This document shows, piece by piece, positions 44,051-53,382 of a stretch of DNA of 64,000 bases. The stretch is from JBCCDY01 sp039030555 (lineage in GTDB: Bacteria; Bacteroidota; Bacteroidia; Cytophagales; Cyclobacteriaceae), in the NCBI GenBank assembly GCA_039030555.1, contig JBCCDY010000002.1, forward strand, positions 124,001-188,000, read 5' to 3'. The position numbers and the translations under genes are program-made. How positions within the stretch are numbered: position 1 is the stretch's first letter; each line of letters opens with the position of its first letter. The notes beneath the pieces were generated by a model that searched no databases, had not been told where the DNA came from, and saw nothing but the letters and a program-made list of their open reading frames with translations.

Positions 44051-45091
44051 ATGATTGGACGCATATTGATTTTTTTAACTTTTGCTCTTTTAGCTTCTTG
44101 TTCACGGACAAAAGTTGAACAGGAGCAAGTTAAATCTGAGGAAGAGTTGAAAGTCGTAGAAGGTATGGTGCTTATTCCTGCTGGTGAATTCGTCATGGGC
44201 GGCAAGTCAGATCAAGCCGATCGGAATGAATATCCAAATCATCAAGTAAGGCTATCTGCCTTCTACATGGATCAAACCGAGGTGACGAACAGTCAGTTTG
44301 CTACTTTTGTAGAAGAGACAGGTTATGTAACGGTAGCAGAAAAAAACATTGACTGGGAAGAAATGAAAGCCCAGGTACCTGAAGGCACGCCAAAGCCTGC
44401 TGATTCTCTGTTGCGGGGCGGAGCTTTGGTTTTTAAGGCTACAGAGGGGCCAGTGGATTTAAATTACCCTAGCCAGTGGTGGCAATGGACAATTGGCGCG
44501 AACTGGAAAAACCCGGAAGGTCCAGGAAGTACTATTAAAGATAGGATGGATCATCCCGCTGTGCATATTGCCTGGGAAGATGCGCAGGCCTATGCAAAAT
44601 GGGCGGGCAAGCGCTTGCCAACAGAGGCAGAATGGGAATGGGCCGCACTTGGTGGTAATAAGAATGCCAAATATCCCTGGGGTAATGAACCCATAGAAAA
44701 TGCCTCTGATAAAGCCAATTTCTGGCAGGGCGTATTCCCTTATGCTAATCATTTATTAGATGGTTATGCAGGGAGTGCACCGGCTAAATCATATCCGCCC
44801 AATGGCTATGGGTTGTATGATATGGCAGGTAATGTATGGGAGTGGTGCCAGGATAAATACAGTACCAAATCATACGCTGAAAATGCAGAAGAGGGTTTGG
44901 TCGTTGATCCCAAAGGTTCTCAGGACTATTTCGACCCGTTAGAACCCTATGCTCCAAAGCATGTGATGCGTGGAGGCTCATTCCTATGCAATGAAAGCTA
45001 CTGTAGCGGCTACAGAACTTCTCGTAGGATGAGTTCGAGTAAAGATTCAGGATTTAATCACACAGGTTTTCGTTGTGTGAAAGATATTTAA
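44051..45091 (+). CDS. Formylglycine-generating enzyme (sulfatase-modifying factor), lipoprotein
   Basis: 346 residues. The lipoprotein signal MIGRILIFLTFALLASC is followed by an FGE-sulfatase domain: MVLIPAGEFVMGG, FYMDQTEVTNSQFATFVEETGY, HPAVHIAWEDAQAYAKWAGKRLPTEAEWEWAA, GLYDMAGNVWEWC, and the C-terminal HVMRGGSFLCNESYCSGYR to FNHTGFRC. The two copper-binding cysteines needed for true FGE activity are present as C313 and C318, which separates it from EgtB/PvdO-like relatives. It would oxidise the sulfatase Cys to formylglycine using O2. The two sulfatases at 26.3 and 27.9 kb are the likely clients; all three proteins carry lipoprotein signals. Confidence 0.88.
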   Translation: MIGRILIFLTFALLASCSRTKVEQEQVKSEEELKVVEGMVLIPAGEFVMGGKSDQADRNEYPNHQVRLSAFYMDQTEVTNSQFATFVEETGYVTVAEKNIDWEEMKAQVPEGTPKPADSLLRGGALVFKATEGPVDLNYPSQWWQWTIGANWKNPEGPGSTIKDRMDHPAVHIAWEDAQAYAKWAGKRLPTEAEWEWAALGGNKNAKYPWGNEPIENASDKANFWQGVFPYANHLLDGYAGSAPAKSYPPNGYGLYDMAGNVWEWCQDKYSTKSYAENAEEGLVVDPKGSQDYFDPLEPYAPKHVMRGGSFLCNESYCSGYRTSRRMSSSKDSGFNHTGFRCVKDI

Positions 45092-45176
45092 AGCCTTTCT
45101 TCTTGCAAGTTAATGTGTATTGATCCCAAAACTGCTTTACACTTAATCAAATAGCATCTATTTCAGCCTTCTAGGA

Positions 45177-46220
45177 TTACTTAATCTCAAAACGATAAGA
45201 AGTTGAATGTTCAAATTTCTCATCAGGTATTAAAATCCAGTCTGAAAAATGATTATATCTGGACGAATCAGGATGAAAGTGTGCTTCCAGACAGATGGCA
45301 CCATGTTTTTGATAGAAACGGTTTTTCTCATCTGGAATATTTTCAAGAAAGTTCGAGGTATAAACCTGCATTCCGGGAAAATCTGATTTCATGGAAAGAT
45401 ACCTTCCGGAAGGTTTATGCCACAACTCAGCTTTTTTTTCAGCTCCCTCAACCTTATTGAAAATATAGAAATGATCATAGCCTCTCATTTTGGATAATAG
45501 CTTGTGATCGATTTGCTCCCCAATTTTTCTGAATTGGTTAAAATCAAAAGGACTATTTTTGACATTAATAAACTCTCCAGTGGGACACTGATGATCATCA
45601 ACCTCTAGTAATTCCAAAGATTTAATTTTTAGATCATGGTTTAAAATTGTTTCTCCTGGATTGGCGGAAAGGTTAAAATAGGTGTGCTGGGTAGGGCTTA
45701 AAGGCGTAGGTTTATCTGTTGAAGCCTTATAAGTAATTTTCAATTCGTTCTCCTCGCTGAGCGCATATAAAACTTCGATATTCAGGTTTCCCGGATAAGC
45801 ACCTTCTCCGTCAGGGCTGAGATAGCTTAACTTCAGAAGATTGTTTGTTTCGTCCGGTTCAATATCCCAAAATCGGTTGTGAAACCCGTTATAGCCACCG
45901 TGTAGGTGGTTAGGAGGATTATTCAGAGAAAGCTGGTACGTATGATTTCCAATAAGCAATTGACCACCCTTTATTCGATTGGCCGTCCTGCCAACCAAAG
46001 CCCCTATATAGAAAGGATTTTTTAAATAAGCATCAAGAGTGTCATAGCCTAAAACGATATTTGATGGAATGCCATCACGTCCAGGAAAAACTATTCTGGT
46101 GATGATCCCTCCGTAATTAATAGCACTGATTTCAAATCCGTTTAAATTTTTTAAGGTGAATTCGTAAACGTTTCGACCATCCTTTAGCTTTCCAAAGATT
46201 TTTTTTGTTATCCTGTTCAA
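45177..46220 (-). CDS. galM: Aldose 1-epimerase (galactose mutarotase)
   Basis: 347 residues. Motifs include FEISAINYGGIITRIVFPGRDG, YDTLDAYLKNPFYIGALVGRTANRI, NHLHGGYNGFHNRFWDIE (catalytic His) and PLSPTQHTYFNLSA (second His); the C-terminal GAICLEAHFHPDS contains the catalytic Glu. It interconverts the anomers of galactose before GalK. The start is TTG 46220, 12 bases after the GH2 stop; no in-frame ATG is available. It is cotranscribed with the GH2 gene and divergent from galK/galT. Confidence 0.9.
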   Translation of the reverse strand: MNRITKKIFGKLKDGRNVYEFTLKNLNGFEISAINYGGIITRIVFPGRDGIPSNIVLGYDTLDAYLKNPFYIGALVGRTANRIKGGQLLIGNHTYQLSLNNPPNHLHGGYNGFHNRFWDIEPDETNNLLKLSYLSPDGEGAYPGNLNIEVLYALSEENELKITYKASTDKPTPLSPTQHTYFNLSANPGETILNHDLKIKSLELLEVDDHQCPTGEFINVKNSPFDFNQFRKIGEQIDHKLLSKMRGYDHFYIFNKVEGAEKKAELWHKPSGRYLSMKSDFPGMQVYTSNFLENIPDEKNRFYQKHGAICLEAHFHPDSSRYNHFSDWILIPDEKFEHSTSYRFEIK

Positions 46221-46232
46221 GGTCTCATTAAT

Positions 46233-49200
46233 CTACTTTCTGGTACTGATCGACTTTCGCGCAAGGTCGCTGACGTCTTCTTTTTTATCAGATACGGGTT
46301 TTATCCAGAATCCATAAGAATAATTTCCCGACTTGAGTCGGTACTGTTCCATAGGCCGGCCCCACCACGACCAGCTGTCTATTCCACCAACACCTGATTG
46401 TGCATAATCGATATTTAAAGTAATCAAATCCTGCTTTTCCAGATCATAAGGATGCCGGGCCTCTGTCAGTTGCTTTTGAGTGTAGGGGAATGCACTAAAG
46501 TAGATTAGGGAATCGGCATCAAATAAAATTCCAGTACTTTGATTTTTGAAACTTGCCCATCGTACATCAGCCCGGTTCCCGTTTTCTTGTGGAACGAGGT
46601 AAGGTTCCATAAACTCATCAAGCGAATAGTTATAAAGGCCAACTATGGCTCCTTCTTTCCGGTCGATGTAATTTTCATGTGGCCCTTTACCCAACCAGCT
46701 TATATTTTCCATGTCAGAAGGTATTTGCATCTGAACTCCAATTTTTAACAGCTCTGGTAAGGTGTCGGCAGAAATAAACTCGTTTTTTACATGAACCCAG
46801 CCATTGGGATAAATTGTATAGTTGATGGTAAAATCAGCTTCTCCTTTTGCCTCACCCAGACGGTAAAGCGCACTAGCTTCCACAGATTTACTGCTAGTCT
46901 CTTTAATCGTAAAGTTCGTTGGTTTTACAGGTAAGGTCTTGTCAATCCAGTATTTCAGATTTTTTTCTACCTGCCATGCCCTATAATCATTATCCGTTAA
47001 AGCCCTCCAGAAATTTGGCTTAACCGGGCCTTCAATTAAGGTGCTGCCATTTAATTGGTATGACCTTAAATTTCCATTCTTTTCAAAGGTCACATTAAAA
47101 CTATCCCCCTTCACGCTATAAGCATCATTGCCTTCTTCAAGTGTCACAGAACCTTTACTGACAATACCCTGCTCTGTTGATTTCCAGTTAAGTTTAAACT
47201 GCTCCATAGCCACAATATGTCCTTCAGATATTAAAGGGCTTTTCGTTTTGGTCTGAAAAGATATGTTCAGGAAATATTCGGCTCCTTCTGTAAGTTTTCG
47301 TGGTTTTGTGATGTCTGGGATCGTGATTGTTTTTTGATCATCTGGTTTCAGATTTAAATCCGAGATCGTACCCGCATCAATTTGATGGCCATCGGCCATT
47401 AACTCCCAGCGTCCATCCAGTTCACTGAGGTTAGTGAAATCGTACCAGTTTGTTAATTGAAATTGAAATGTATTTAAATCAACTTCCTTGATTTTTATCG
47501 GCTGCTGAATGTATTTCAACTCCCACATAGCAGGCTTGATCTTTCGGTCGGGGTAGACAATTCCATTGAGGCAAAAGTTATAATCTGTTAGTTCGGCCCC
47601 GAAATCCCCACCGTACGCATAATATTCTTCACCATTGGAATTGGTGGCCAGTAAACCCTGGTCCACCCAATCCCAGATGTATCCGCCCACAGCATTCGGA
47701 TAATTATATATAATGTCCCAGTATTCTTTAAGGTTACCCGTTGAATTTCCCATGGAATGGGCATATTCACACATAATAACCGGCCTGTTGCTGCTATCAT
47801 TTTTGGCCATGAACTCCAGTTGTTCTGGCGATGGGTACATGCGACTGAGCATATCCACCCAATAAGGATCTGTAGGATTAATGATGTTTCTCCAATACTC
47901 CGGATCATTAGAAGGGACATGGCCTTTCGCGTTGATGTTTTCCTGGGCGCCCTCGTAATGAATGGGTCTGCTTCCATCAAACTCTTTGATCCAACCAGCC
48001 ATTGCCGCATGGTTGAATCCCTGGCCTGCCTCGTTTCCTAGCGACCACATGATTACTGAAGGGTGGTTTTTGTCCCTTTCCACCATTCTAATACCTCTTT
48101 CGAGAAAGGCATAAGCAAAGCGAGCATCATCGGAAAGCTCTGGTAGCATATGTGTTTCAATATTGGCTTCGTCCATTACATATAAGCCATATTCATCACA
48201 GAGTTTGTACCATTCGGGGGTATTTGGATAGTGGCTCGTTCGTACCGCATTGAAATTGAATTTTTTCATGAGCTTTATATCTTTGATCATATCTTCTCGT
48301 TTGATCACCTTACCCGTTTTCGGGTCATGCTCGTGCCGGTTTGTTCCTGCTATAATTAAAGACTCGCCATTGATAAGTAGTTCTCCTTTTTTGCTAACCT
48401 CTATTTCCCTAAAACCTATTCTATGGCTTCTGACCTCAACAAGTTCACCTTTTTCATTTTTAAGGTTTAAAATGAGGGTGTACAAATTGGGTTTTTCTGC
48501 TGACCACTTCTTGGGATTTTGTATAGTAGTATTTAAAAAGGAAAAGTATGGGTGTCGTCTTTGAGGCCCACGCAGTTTCAATATTTTCTTAGCTTCTACG
48601 GTTAAAGGTTCTGGTAGAATTCCAACTTTTTCACTATCGTAGATTTGAGCTTCTATAAGATAGTTTTCAGCATTGGTTACACCCTTGTTTTTTAAATCCA
48701 CCTGAATACGAATTTCCGCATCCTTATAACGCTCATCGAGCTTTGACTTAAAGAAAAAATCATTGATGTGAATTTTTGGTTCTGCCATCAACAATACATC
48801 CCGGTGAATTCCGCCCAGACGCCAGTGATCCTGGTCTTCCAGGTAAGTGCCATCAGAATATTTATAGACCTGCATAGCTAGTGAATTTTTTCCCGGCGAT
48901 ATATAATCAGTGATATCAAACTCTGCCGGTAACCGGCTGCCCTGGCTATACCCGACCTCTTTACCGTTTACCCATAGATAAAATGCAGAGCTCACTCCTC
49001 CAAACTGAAGGGTGATCTTCATATCATCCCAGTCAGTAGGAACATCAAACTCCGTAAAATATGAACCAGTTGGACTGTCATCTTCGGGTATGTAAGGCGG
49101 GTTAACAGGACGAAAAGGATATTGAATATTTACATAGACCGGTGTTCCATACCCTTCCATTTCCCAATTAGAAGGAACTTTTATGTCTTTCCATCCGGAA

Positions 49201-49484
49201 ATGGCATCGCCACCGTTTTCAAAATTTTTAAGGGCACCTTTCTCCGTTTCTGAAAATGAAAACTTCCATAAGCCATTTAGGGATTTTACTCGTGAAGATC
49301 TGGTTCTGTCCATGCTTAAAGCATCTTCCAGGGAAGTGTAAGAATAAGATGTTGTACGAGCTTCAAGCTTATTTTTTTGTGTAACATAAGGATTTTCCCA
49401 ATCGCGCCTTTCCTGGGATACCGAGAAACAACTCACAAGGAACATTAAAGCGCATAAGCTGCTGAAACAGATTTTACTTTTCAT
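46233..49484 (-). CDS. Beta-galactosidase-like glycoside hydrolase, family GH2 (second copy), lipoprotein
   Basis: 1083 residues with the same five-domain order as the copy at 29423 but clearly diverged. The signal MKSKICFSSLCALMFLVSC suggests lipidation at Cys19. The acid/base Glu is in MWSLGNEAGQGFNHAAM and the nucleophile Glu in MCEYAHSMGNSTGNLKEYWD; the C-terminal Bgal small-chain domain includes WLGKGPHENYIDRKEGA. It probably releases galactose in the periplasm for the divergent symporter and galK/galT. A CAGGATA-type element sits 35 bases upstream on this strand. Confidence 0.92.
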   Translation of the reverse strand: MKSKICFSSLCALMFLVSCFSVSQERRDWENPYVTQKNKLEARTTSYSYTSLEDALSMDRTRSSRVKSLNGLWKFSFSETEKGALKNFENGGDAISGWKDIKVPSNWEMEGYGTPVYVNIQYPFRPVNPPYIPEDDSPTGSYFTEFDVPTDWDDMKITLQFGGVSSAFYLWVNGKEVGYSQGSRLPAEFDITDYISPGKNSLAMQVYKYSDGTYLEDQDHWRLGGIHRDVLLMAEPKIHINDFFFKSKLDERYKDAEIRIQVDLKNKGVTNAENYLIEAQIYDSEKVGILPEPLTVEAKKILKLRGPQRRHPYFSFLNTTIQNPKKWSAEKPNLYTLILNLKNEKGELVEVRSHRIGFREIEVSKKGELLINGESLIIAGTNRHEHDPKTGKVIKREDMIKDIKLMKKFNFNAVRTSHYPNTPEWYKLCDEYGLYVMDEANIETHMLPELSDDARFAYAFLERGIRMVERDKNHPSVIMWSLGNEAGQGFNHAAMAGWIKEFDGSRPIHYEGAQENINAKGHVPSNDPEYWRNIINPTDPYWVDMLSRMYPSPEQLEFMAKNDSSNRPVIMCEYAHSMGNSTGNLKEYWDIIYNYPNAVGGYIWDWVDQGLLATNSNGEEYYAYGGDFGAELTDYNFCLNGIVYPDRKIKPAMWELKYIQQPIKIKEVDLNTFQFQLTNWYDFTNLSELDGRWELMADGHQIDAGTISDLNLKPDDQKTITIPDITKPRKLTEGAEYFLNISFQTKTKSPLISEGHIVAMEQFKLNWKSTEQGIVSKGSVTLEEGNDAYSVKGDSFNVTFEKNGNLRSYQLNGSTLIEGPVKPNFWRALTDNDYRAWQVEKNLKYWIDKTLPVKPTNFTIKETSSKSVEASALYRLGEAKGEADFTINYTIYPNGWVHVKNEFISADTLPELLKIGVQMQIPSDMENISWLGKGPHENYIDRKEGAIVGLYNYSLDEFMEPYLVPQENGNRADVRWASFKNQSTGILFDADSLIYFSAFPYTQKQLTEARHPYDLEKQDLITLNIDYAQSGVGGIDSWSWWGRPMEQYRLKSGNYSYGFWIKPVSDKKEDVSDLARKSISTRK

Positions 49485-49519
49485 ATTATTGTGAATTTAA
49501 CAGCCTGTAAAAATAATAC

Positions 49520-49536
49520 TATCCTGTGCTGTCGTG
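49520..49536 (-). promoter_or_regulatory. 17-bp direct-repeat element (CACGACA-N3-CAGGATA) upstream of the second GH2 gene
   Basis: On the minus strand, two 7-mers with starts 10 bp apart, oriented toward the GH2-galM operon and 35 bases from its ATG. It is one of two facing copies in this divergent region. Confidence 0.5.
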
Positions 49537-49545
49537 AAATAATAA

Positions 49546-49562
49546 CCGTATAGTGCAGGATA
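49546..49562 (+). promoter_or_regulatory. 17-bp direct-repeat element (CCGTATA-N3-CAGGATA) upstream of the SSS-galKT operon
   Basis: On the plus strand, oriented toward the symporter gene and 43 bases from the proposed ATT start. It resembles the susC copy at 17339 most closely (C-S-GTAYAGT-R-CAGGAT). A -7-like TATAATTTG follows at 49581. Confidence 0.5.
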
Positions 49563-49605
49563 CTATGGCAATAGCACTGATATAATTTGGTAAAAAGAAA
49601 AAGTT

Positions 49606-51174
49606 ATTAATTTTTCCACAACAGACATCATCGTTTTTATTGGTTACGTCGTATTGATCGTAGCTGTTGGCCTCTGGGTATCCAGGGAAAAAAAAGGTCA
49701 TAAGAAGAATTCTGAAGACTATTTTTTGGCAGGTAAGGCACTTCCATGGTGGGCTATTGGAGCATCACTGATCGCCTCCAATATTTCCGCTGAACAGTTT
49801 ATTGGCATGTCAGGCTCGGGTTTTGCGCTTGGTTTAGGTATAGCCAGTTACGAGTGGATGGCTGCCCTAACCCTGATAATTGTGGCAAAATGCTTCCTCC
49901 CAATCTTTATTGAAAAAGGCATTTTTACCCTTCCTCAATTTCTGGAACTCCGCTACGATAGCAGGATCAGGACCATTCTGGCTATCTTCTGGGTCTTCCT
50001 GTACACCTTTGTTAACCTGACAACGGTACTTTACCTGTCTTCACTAGCTTTATCAGTAGTATTGGGTATTTCAATAATCCAATCGATTATAGGGCTGGCC
50101 TTGGTTGCTATTACCTATTCCATTTATGGAGGATTGAAAGCAGTAGCCTGGACGGATGTTATCCAGGTCTTTTTTCTGGTTTTTGGCGGCCTGATTACAA
50201 CCTACCTCGCCTTAGATGCAGTAAGCGATGGAAACGGGGTTTTAAAGGGCTTAAAAGTCCTTGCAGAAGTAGCACCTGAAAAATTCGATATGATCCTAAG
50301 TAAAGACAACCCTTTTTATAAGGATTTGCCTGGTATAAGTGTTTTGGTAGGAGGGTTATGGATTGCAAACATCAGCTATTGGGGTTGTAACCAGTACATC
50401 ATACAAAGGGCACTTGCTGCTAAGAATATTAAAGAAGCGCAGAAAGGACTGGTTTTCGCCGGGTACCTTAAGTTGTTTATTCCATTAATCGTGGTGATCC
50501 CTGGTATTGCGGCCTACGTACTGCAAGCCGATATAGGCCGTTATGATGAAGCATACCCTTGGCTATTGAACAATCTTGTTCCCGTTGGAATAAAAGGACT
50601 GGCATTCGCAGCGCTGATTGCTGCTGCACTGTCTTCCTTAAGTTCAATGATGAATAGTACGGCCACTATTTTTACGGTAGATGTTTATAAACCTTTTTTA
50701 AATAAAAAGGCCTCTGAAACAAAACTTGTAATGGTGGGGCGTATAGTAGGTTTAAGCAGCATGCTTATTGCCGTTTTGGCTGCTCAACCGCTTTTGGGAA
50801 GCCAGGATCAAATCTATCAGTTCATTCAAAAATATACGGGCTACGTAAGTCCGGGAATTGTAGTACTCTTTCTGTTTGGTCTGTTTTGGAAAAAAGCTAC
50901 TGGAACTGCTGCACTTTGGACGGCGCTCGCCTCTGTACCATTTAGTATTTTGATTGATATTTTATTCCCTAAAATGCCTTTTCTAGATCAGATGGGGATT
51001 GTTTTCTTATTGCTTTCAGTGCTGATGATTCTGGTTTCCCTGATCGAAGGAAATCAGGAATCGCCAAGAGCCATAAAATTCAGTGCCGGTCTTTTTAAAA
51101 CGGAGCCGGTTTTTAATATTCTGTCTGCAGGGATCATTTTGATCTTAGGCGTACTCTATGCAATGTTTTGGTAA
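49606..51174 (+). CDS. Sodium:solute symporter, SGLT-like, probable galactose importer; non-ATG start
   Basis: 522 residues if translation begins at ATT 49606; the first in-frame TTG (49654) would cut off most of TM1. The open frame reads INFSTTDIIVFIGYVVLIVAVGLWVSR, exactly what an SSS N-terminus looks like if the first codon is read as Met, and the frame is closed by a stop at 49591. Downstream hallmarks are SEDYFLAGKALPWWAIGASLIASNISAEQFIGMSGSGF and GGLKAVAWTDVIQVFFLVFGG. The gene overlaps galK by one base (TAATG), so galactose is the likely substrate. An ATT start is rare; a sequencing error or point mutation of ATG is the alternative. Confidence 0.85.
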   Translation: MNFSTTDIIVFIGYVVLIVAVGLWVSREKKGHKKNSEDYFLAGKALPWWAIGASLIASNISAEQFIGMSGSGFALGLGIASYEWMAALTLIIVAKCFLPIFIEKGIFTLPQFLELRYDSRIRTILAIFWVFLYTFVNLTTVLYLSSLALSVVLGISIIQSIIGLALVAITYSIYGGLKAVAWTDVIQVFFLVFGGLITTYLALDAVSDGNGVLKGLKVLAEVAPEKFDMILSKDNPFYKDLPGISVLVGGLWIANISYWGCNQYIIQRALAAKNIKEAQKGLVFAGYLKLFIPLIVVIPGIAAYVLQADIGRYDEAYPWLLNNLVPVGIKGLAFAALIAAALSSLSSMMNSTATIFTVDVYKPFLNKKASETKLVMVGRIVGLSSMLIAVLAAQPLLGSQDQIYQFIQKYTGYVSPGIVVLFLFGLFWKKATGTAALWTALASVPFSILIDILFPKMPFLDQMGIVFLLLSVLMILVSLIEGNQESPRAIKFSAGLFKTEPVFNILSAGIILILGVLYAMFW

Positions 51175-52355
51175 TGACAGTAGAAGAACTCCTCAATATA
51201 TACAAAACCTCTTTTGAGTCAGTACCAAGGGCTTTCCGGTCTCCCGGAAGGATTAATGTGATTGGAGAGCATACCGATTATAATGAAGGGTTTGTGCTTC
51301 CGGCTGCCGTAGATAAGGAAATTAAGGTATTGATGGGGTTGAATCGTACGGATAGCTTTCACTTTTATTCCGTGGATAATGATGAATGGGTTCATTTTAC
51401 CCTTGAAAACCACGGAGAGGTAAAAGCTCATTGGGCGCAATACCTTATAGGAGTTTTGCTTCAAGCCCTGAATGCAGGAGGTCGGATTTCAGGCGTTGAT
51501 GCTGTTTTTAGTGGGAATGTTCCCCTGGGGGCCGGACTCTCTTCTTCGGCCGCACTGGAATGTGCCACTTTATTTGGATTCAGCAGTTTATTTGGATTGA
51601 ATCTGGATAAATTCAGCATTGCAAAATTGTCGCAAAAAGCTGAAAATGAGCATGTCGGGGTTAAGTGCGGGATTATGGACCAATTTGCATCTGTTTTCTG
51701 TGAGGAAGGACAGGCTATAAGGCTGGATTGCCAGGACCTATCCTATGAACCTTTTGAGCTTGATCTTAAAGGACATCAATTCGTACTCATAGATACAATG
51801 GTAAAGCACTCTCTAGCTTCTTCAGAATACAATGTCAGACGTTCTGAATGCGAAGAAGGAGTTAAATATTTAAAAAAAACAAATCCTGAAATTTATTCCT
51901 TAAGAGATGTTTCTATGGATTTGTTGGTGTCGAATAAGGAAAACCTGAACGAAACGGTGTATCAGCGATGTAAATACGTTCTGGAGGAAAATAAAAGGGT
52001 TTCCGAAGCTTGTGTAGCCATGCAGAATAACGATCTGAATACACTGGGAGACCTACTTTATCAATCACACCACGGACTTAGTTACGATTACGAAGTAAGT
52101 TGTAAAGAGCTTGATTTTTTAGTTGATTTTACCAAAAACCAGGAAAATGTTTTAGGTGCCAGAATGATGGGAGGGGGGTTTGGTGGTTGTACCATTAATT
52201 TGGTGAAGGAGGATTTCATTGATGAATTTAAGCAGTTGGTGACTTCGGCTTATCAGAATTCCTTCAATGTAGAACCTAACATTTATGTAGTAAAAACAGC
52301 ATCCGGGACTTCTGAAATCAAAAATTTCCAAAACTATGATCGATCTACAAGATAG
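51174..52355 (+). CDS. galK: Galactokinase
   Basis: 393 residues from the ATG at 51174. GHMP-kinase motifs are clear: PRAFRSPGRINVIGEHTDYNEGFVLP (galactokinase signature), VPLGAGLSSSAALECA (ATP-binding), GVKCGIMDQFASVF with the catalytic Asp, and GARMMGGGFGGCTINLV. It phosphorylates galactose to galactose-1-phosphate in the Leloir pathway. The start overlaps the symporter stop by one base and the end overlaps galT by 20 bases, so the three are one operon. Confidence 0.96.
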   Translation: MTVEELLNIYKTSFESVPRAFRSPGRINVIGEHTDYNEGFVLPAAVDKEIKVLMGLNRTDSFHFYSVDNDEWVHFTLENHGEVKAHWAQYLIGVLLQALNAGGRISGVDAVFSGNVPLGAGLSSSAALECATLFGFSSLFGLNLDKFSIAKLSQKAENEHVGVKCGIMDQFASVFCEEGQAIRLDCQDLSYEPFELDLKGHQFVLIDTMVKHSLASSEYNVRRSECEEGVKYLKKTNPEIYSLRDVSMDLLVSNKENLNETVYQRCKYVLEENKRVSEACVAMQNNDLNTLGDLLYQSHHGLSYDYEVSCKELDFLVDFTKNQENVLGARMMGGGFGGCTINLVKEDFIDEFKQLVTSAYQNSFNVEPNIYVVKTASGTSEIKNFQNYDRSTR

Positions 52356-53382
52356 CTCGCATCGACGTTACAACCCCCTTACCGGAGAATGGGTACTTGT
52401 TTCGCCTCATCGAACCAAAAGGCCCTGGCAAGGGAAAACTGAAGTGGTAAATAAAGTTAAAGCTGCATCATACGATACCGATTGCTATTTGTGTCCCGAG
52501 AATACCAGGGCAGGAGGTGAAAAAAATGAAAATTACACGGGTATATATACTTTTACCAATGACTTTGCTGCCTTAACACCGGGTAATGGGGGCGAAGATC
52601 CGGAAGGTGATGAATTGTTCCGAACCGAAGCCTTGAACGGTATATGCAGGGTCGTCTGCTTTTCGCCTAATCACAGTCTGACCCTTCCCCTTATGGAAGT
52701 AGAAGATATAGAACAAGTAGTTGGGTTATGGCAGAAAGAGTTCAGGGAACTGGGCAGTCAGGACTCCATAAAGTATGTTCAGATTTTCGAGAACAAAGGA
52801 GAAATTATGGGATGCAGCAATCCGCATCCACACGGGCAAATTTGGGCCACCAGCGAAATTCCCGATGAGCCTCTGAAAGAACATGTTCGTCAACGATCCT
52901 ATTATAAAAAAAACGGAAATACGCTTCTAGGGGATTATTTAAAAAAGGAGCTGGAAAAAGACGAAAGGATTGTCCTGAAGAACGACCATTTTGTTGCACT
53001 GGTGCCATACTGGGCAATATGGCCGTATGAGACTATGATTATTAGCAAGTCACCGATACAGAATGTTCTTCAAATGGACAATGCAGCTATAGTCTCGTTC
53101 TCGGAATTGCTAAAAAAGCTCACTACCAAATACGATAATCTTTTTTCTACTTCGTTTCCTTATTCTGCAGGTATCCATCAAGCTCCAACTGATGGTAAAG
53201 ATCACCCCGAATGGCATTTTCATATGCATTTTTATCCACCACTTTTGAGATCTGCCTCAGTAAAAAAATTCATGGTTGGTTTTGAAATGCTCGGTTGCCC
53301 ACAACGGGATTTGACTGCTGAATATAGTGCAGAAGCACTTAAAAACTTATCTGAAATTCATTATTCTGTAGAGCCCACTTAA
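52336..53382 (+). CDS. galT: Galactose-1-phosphate uridylyltransferase
   Basis: 348 residues. It begins with RRYNPLTGEWVLVSPHRTKRPWQG, has a zinc-type CYLCPENTRAGG segment, the catalytic HPHGQ in MGCSNPHPHGQIWATSEIP, and HPEWHFHMHFYPPLLRS near the C-terminus. It exchanges UMP between UDP-glucose and galactose-1-phosphate. A galE gene is not in the window. Its ATG lies 20 bases inside galK in another frame. It is the last gene of the operon. Confidence 0.96.
   Translation: MIDLQDSSHRRYNPLTGEWVLVSPHRTKRPWQGKTEVVNKVKAASYDTDCYLCPENTRAGGEKNENYTGIYTFTNDFAALTPGNGGEDPEGDELFRTEALNGICRVVCFSPNHSLTLPLMEVEDIEQVVGLWQKEFRELGSQDSIKYVQIFENKGEIMGCSNPHPHGQIWATSEIPDEPLKEHVRQRSYYKKNGNTLLGDYLKKELEKDERIVLKNDHFVALVPYWAIWPYETMIISKSPIQNVLQMDNAAIVSFSELLKKLTTKYDNLFSTSFPYSAGIHQAPTDGKDHPEWHFHMHFYPPLLRSASVKKFMVGFEMLGCPQRDLTAEYSAEALKNLSEIHYSVEPT

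Noticed and set aside
29423..49484. The two GH2 genes as a recent duplication
   Set aside because: They share domain order and active-site motifs but differ throughout, including signal type, so they are old paralogues or separate acquisitions.
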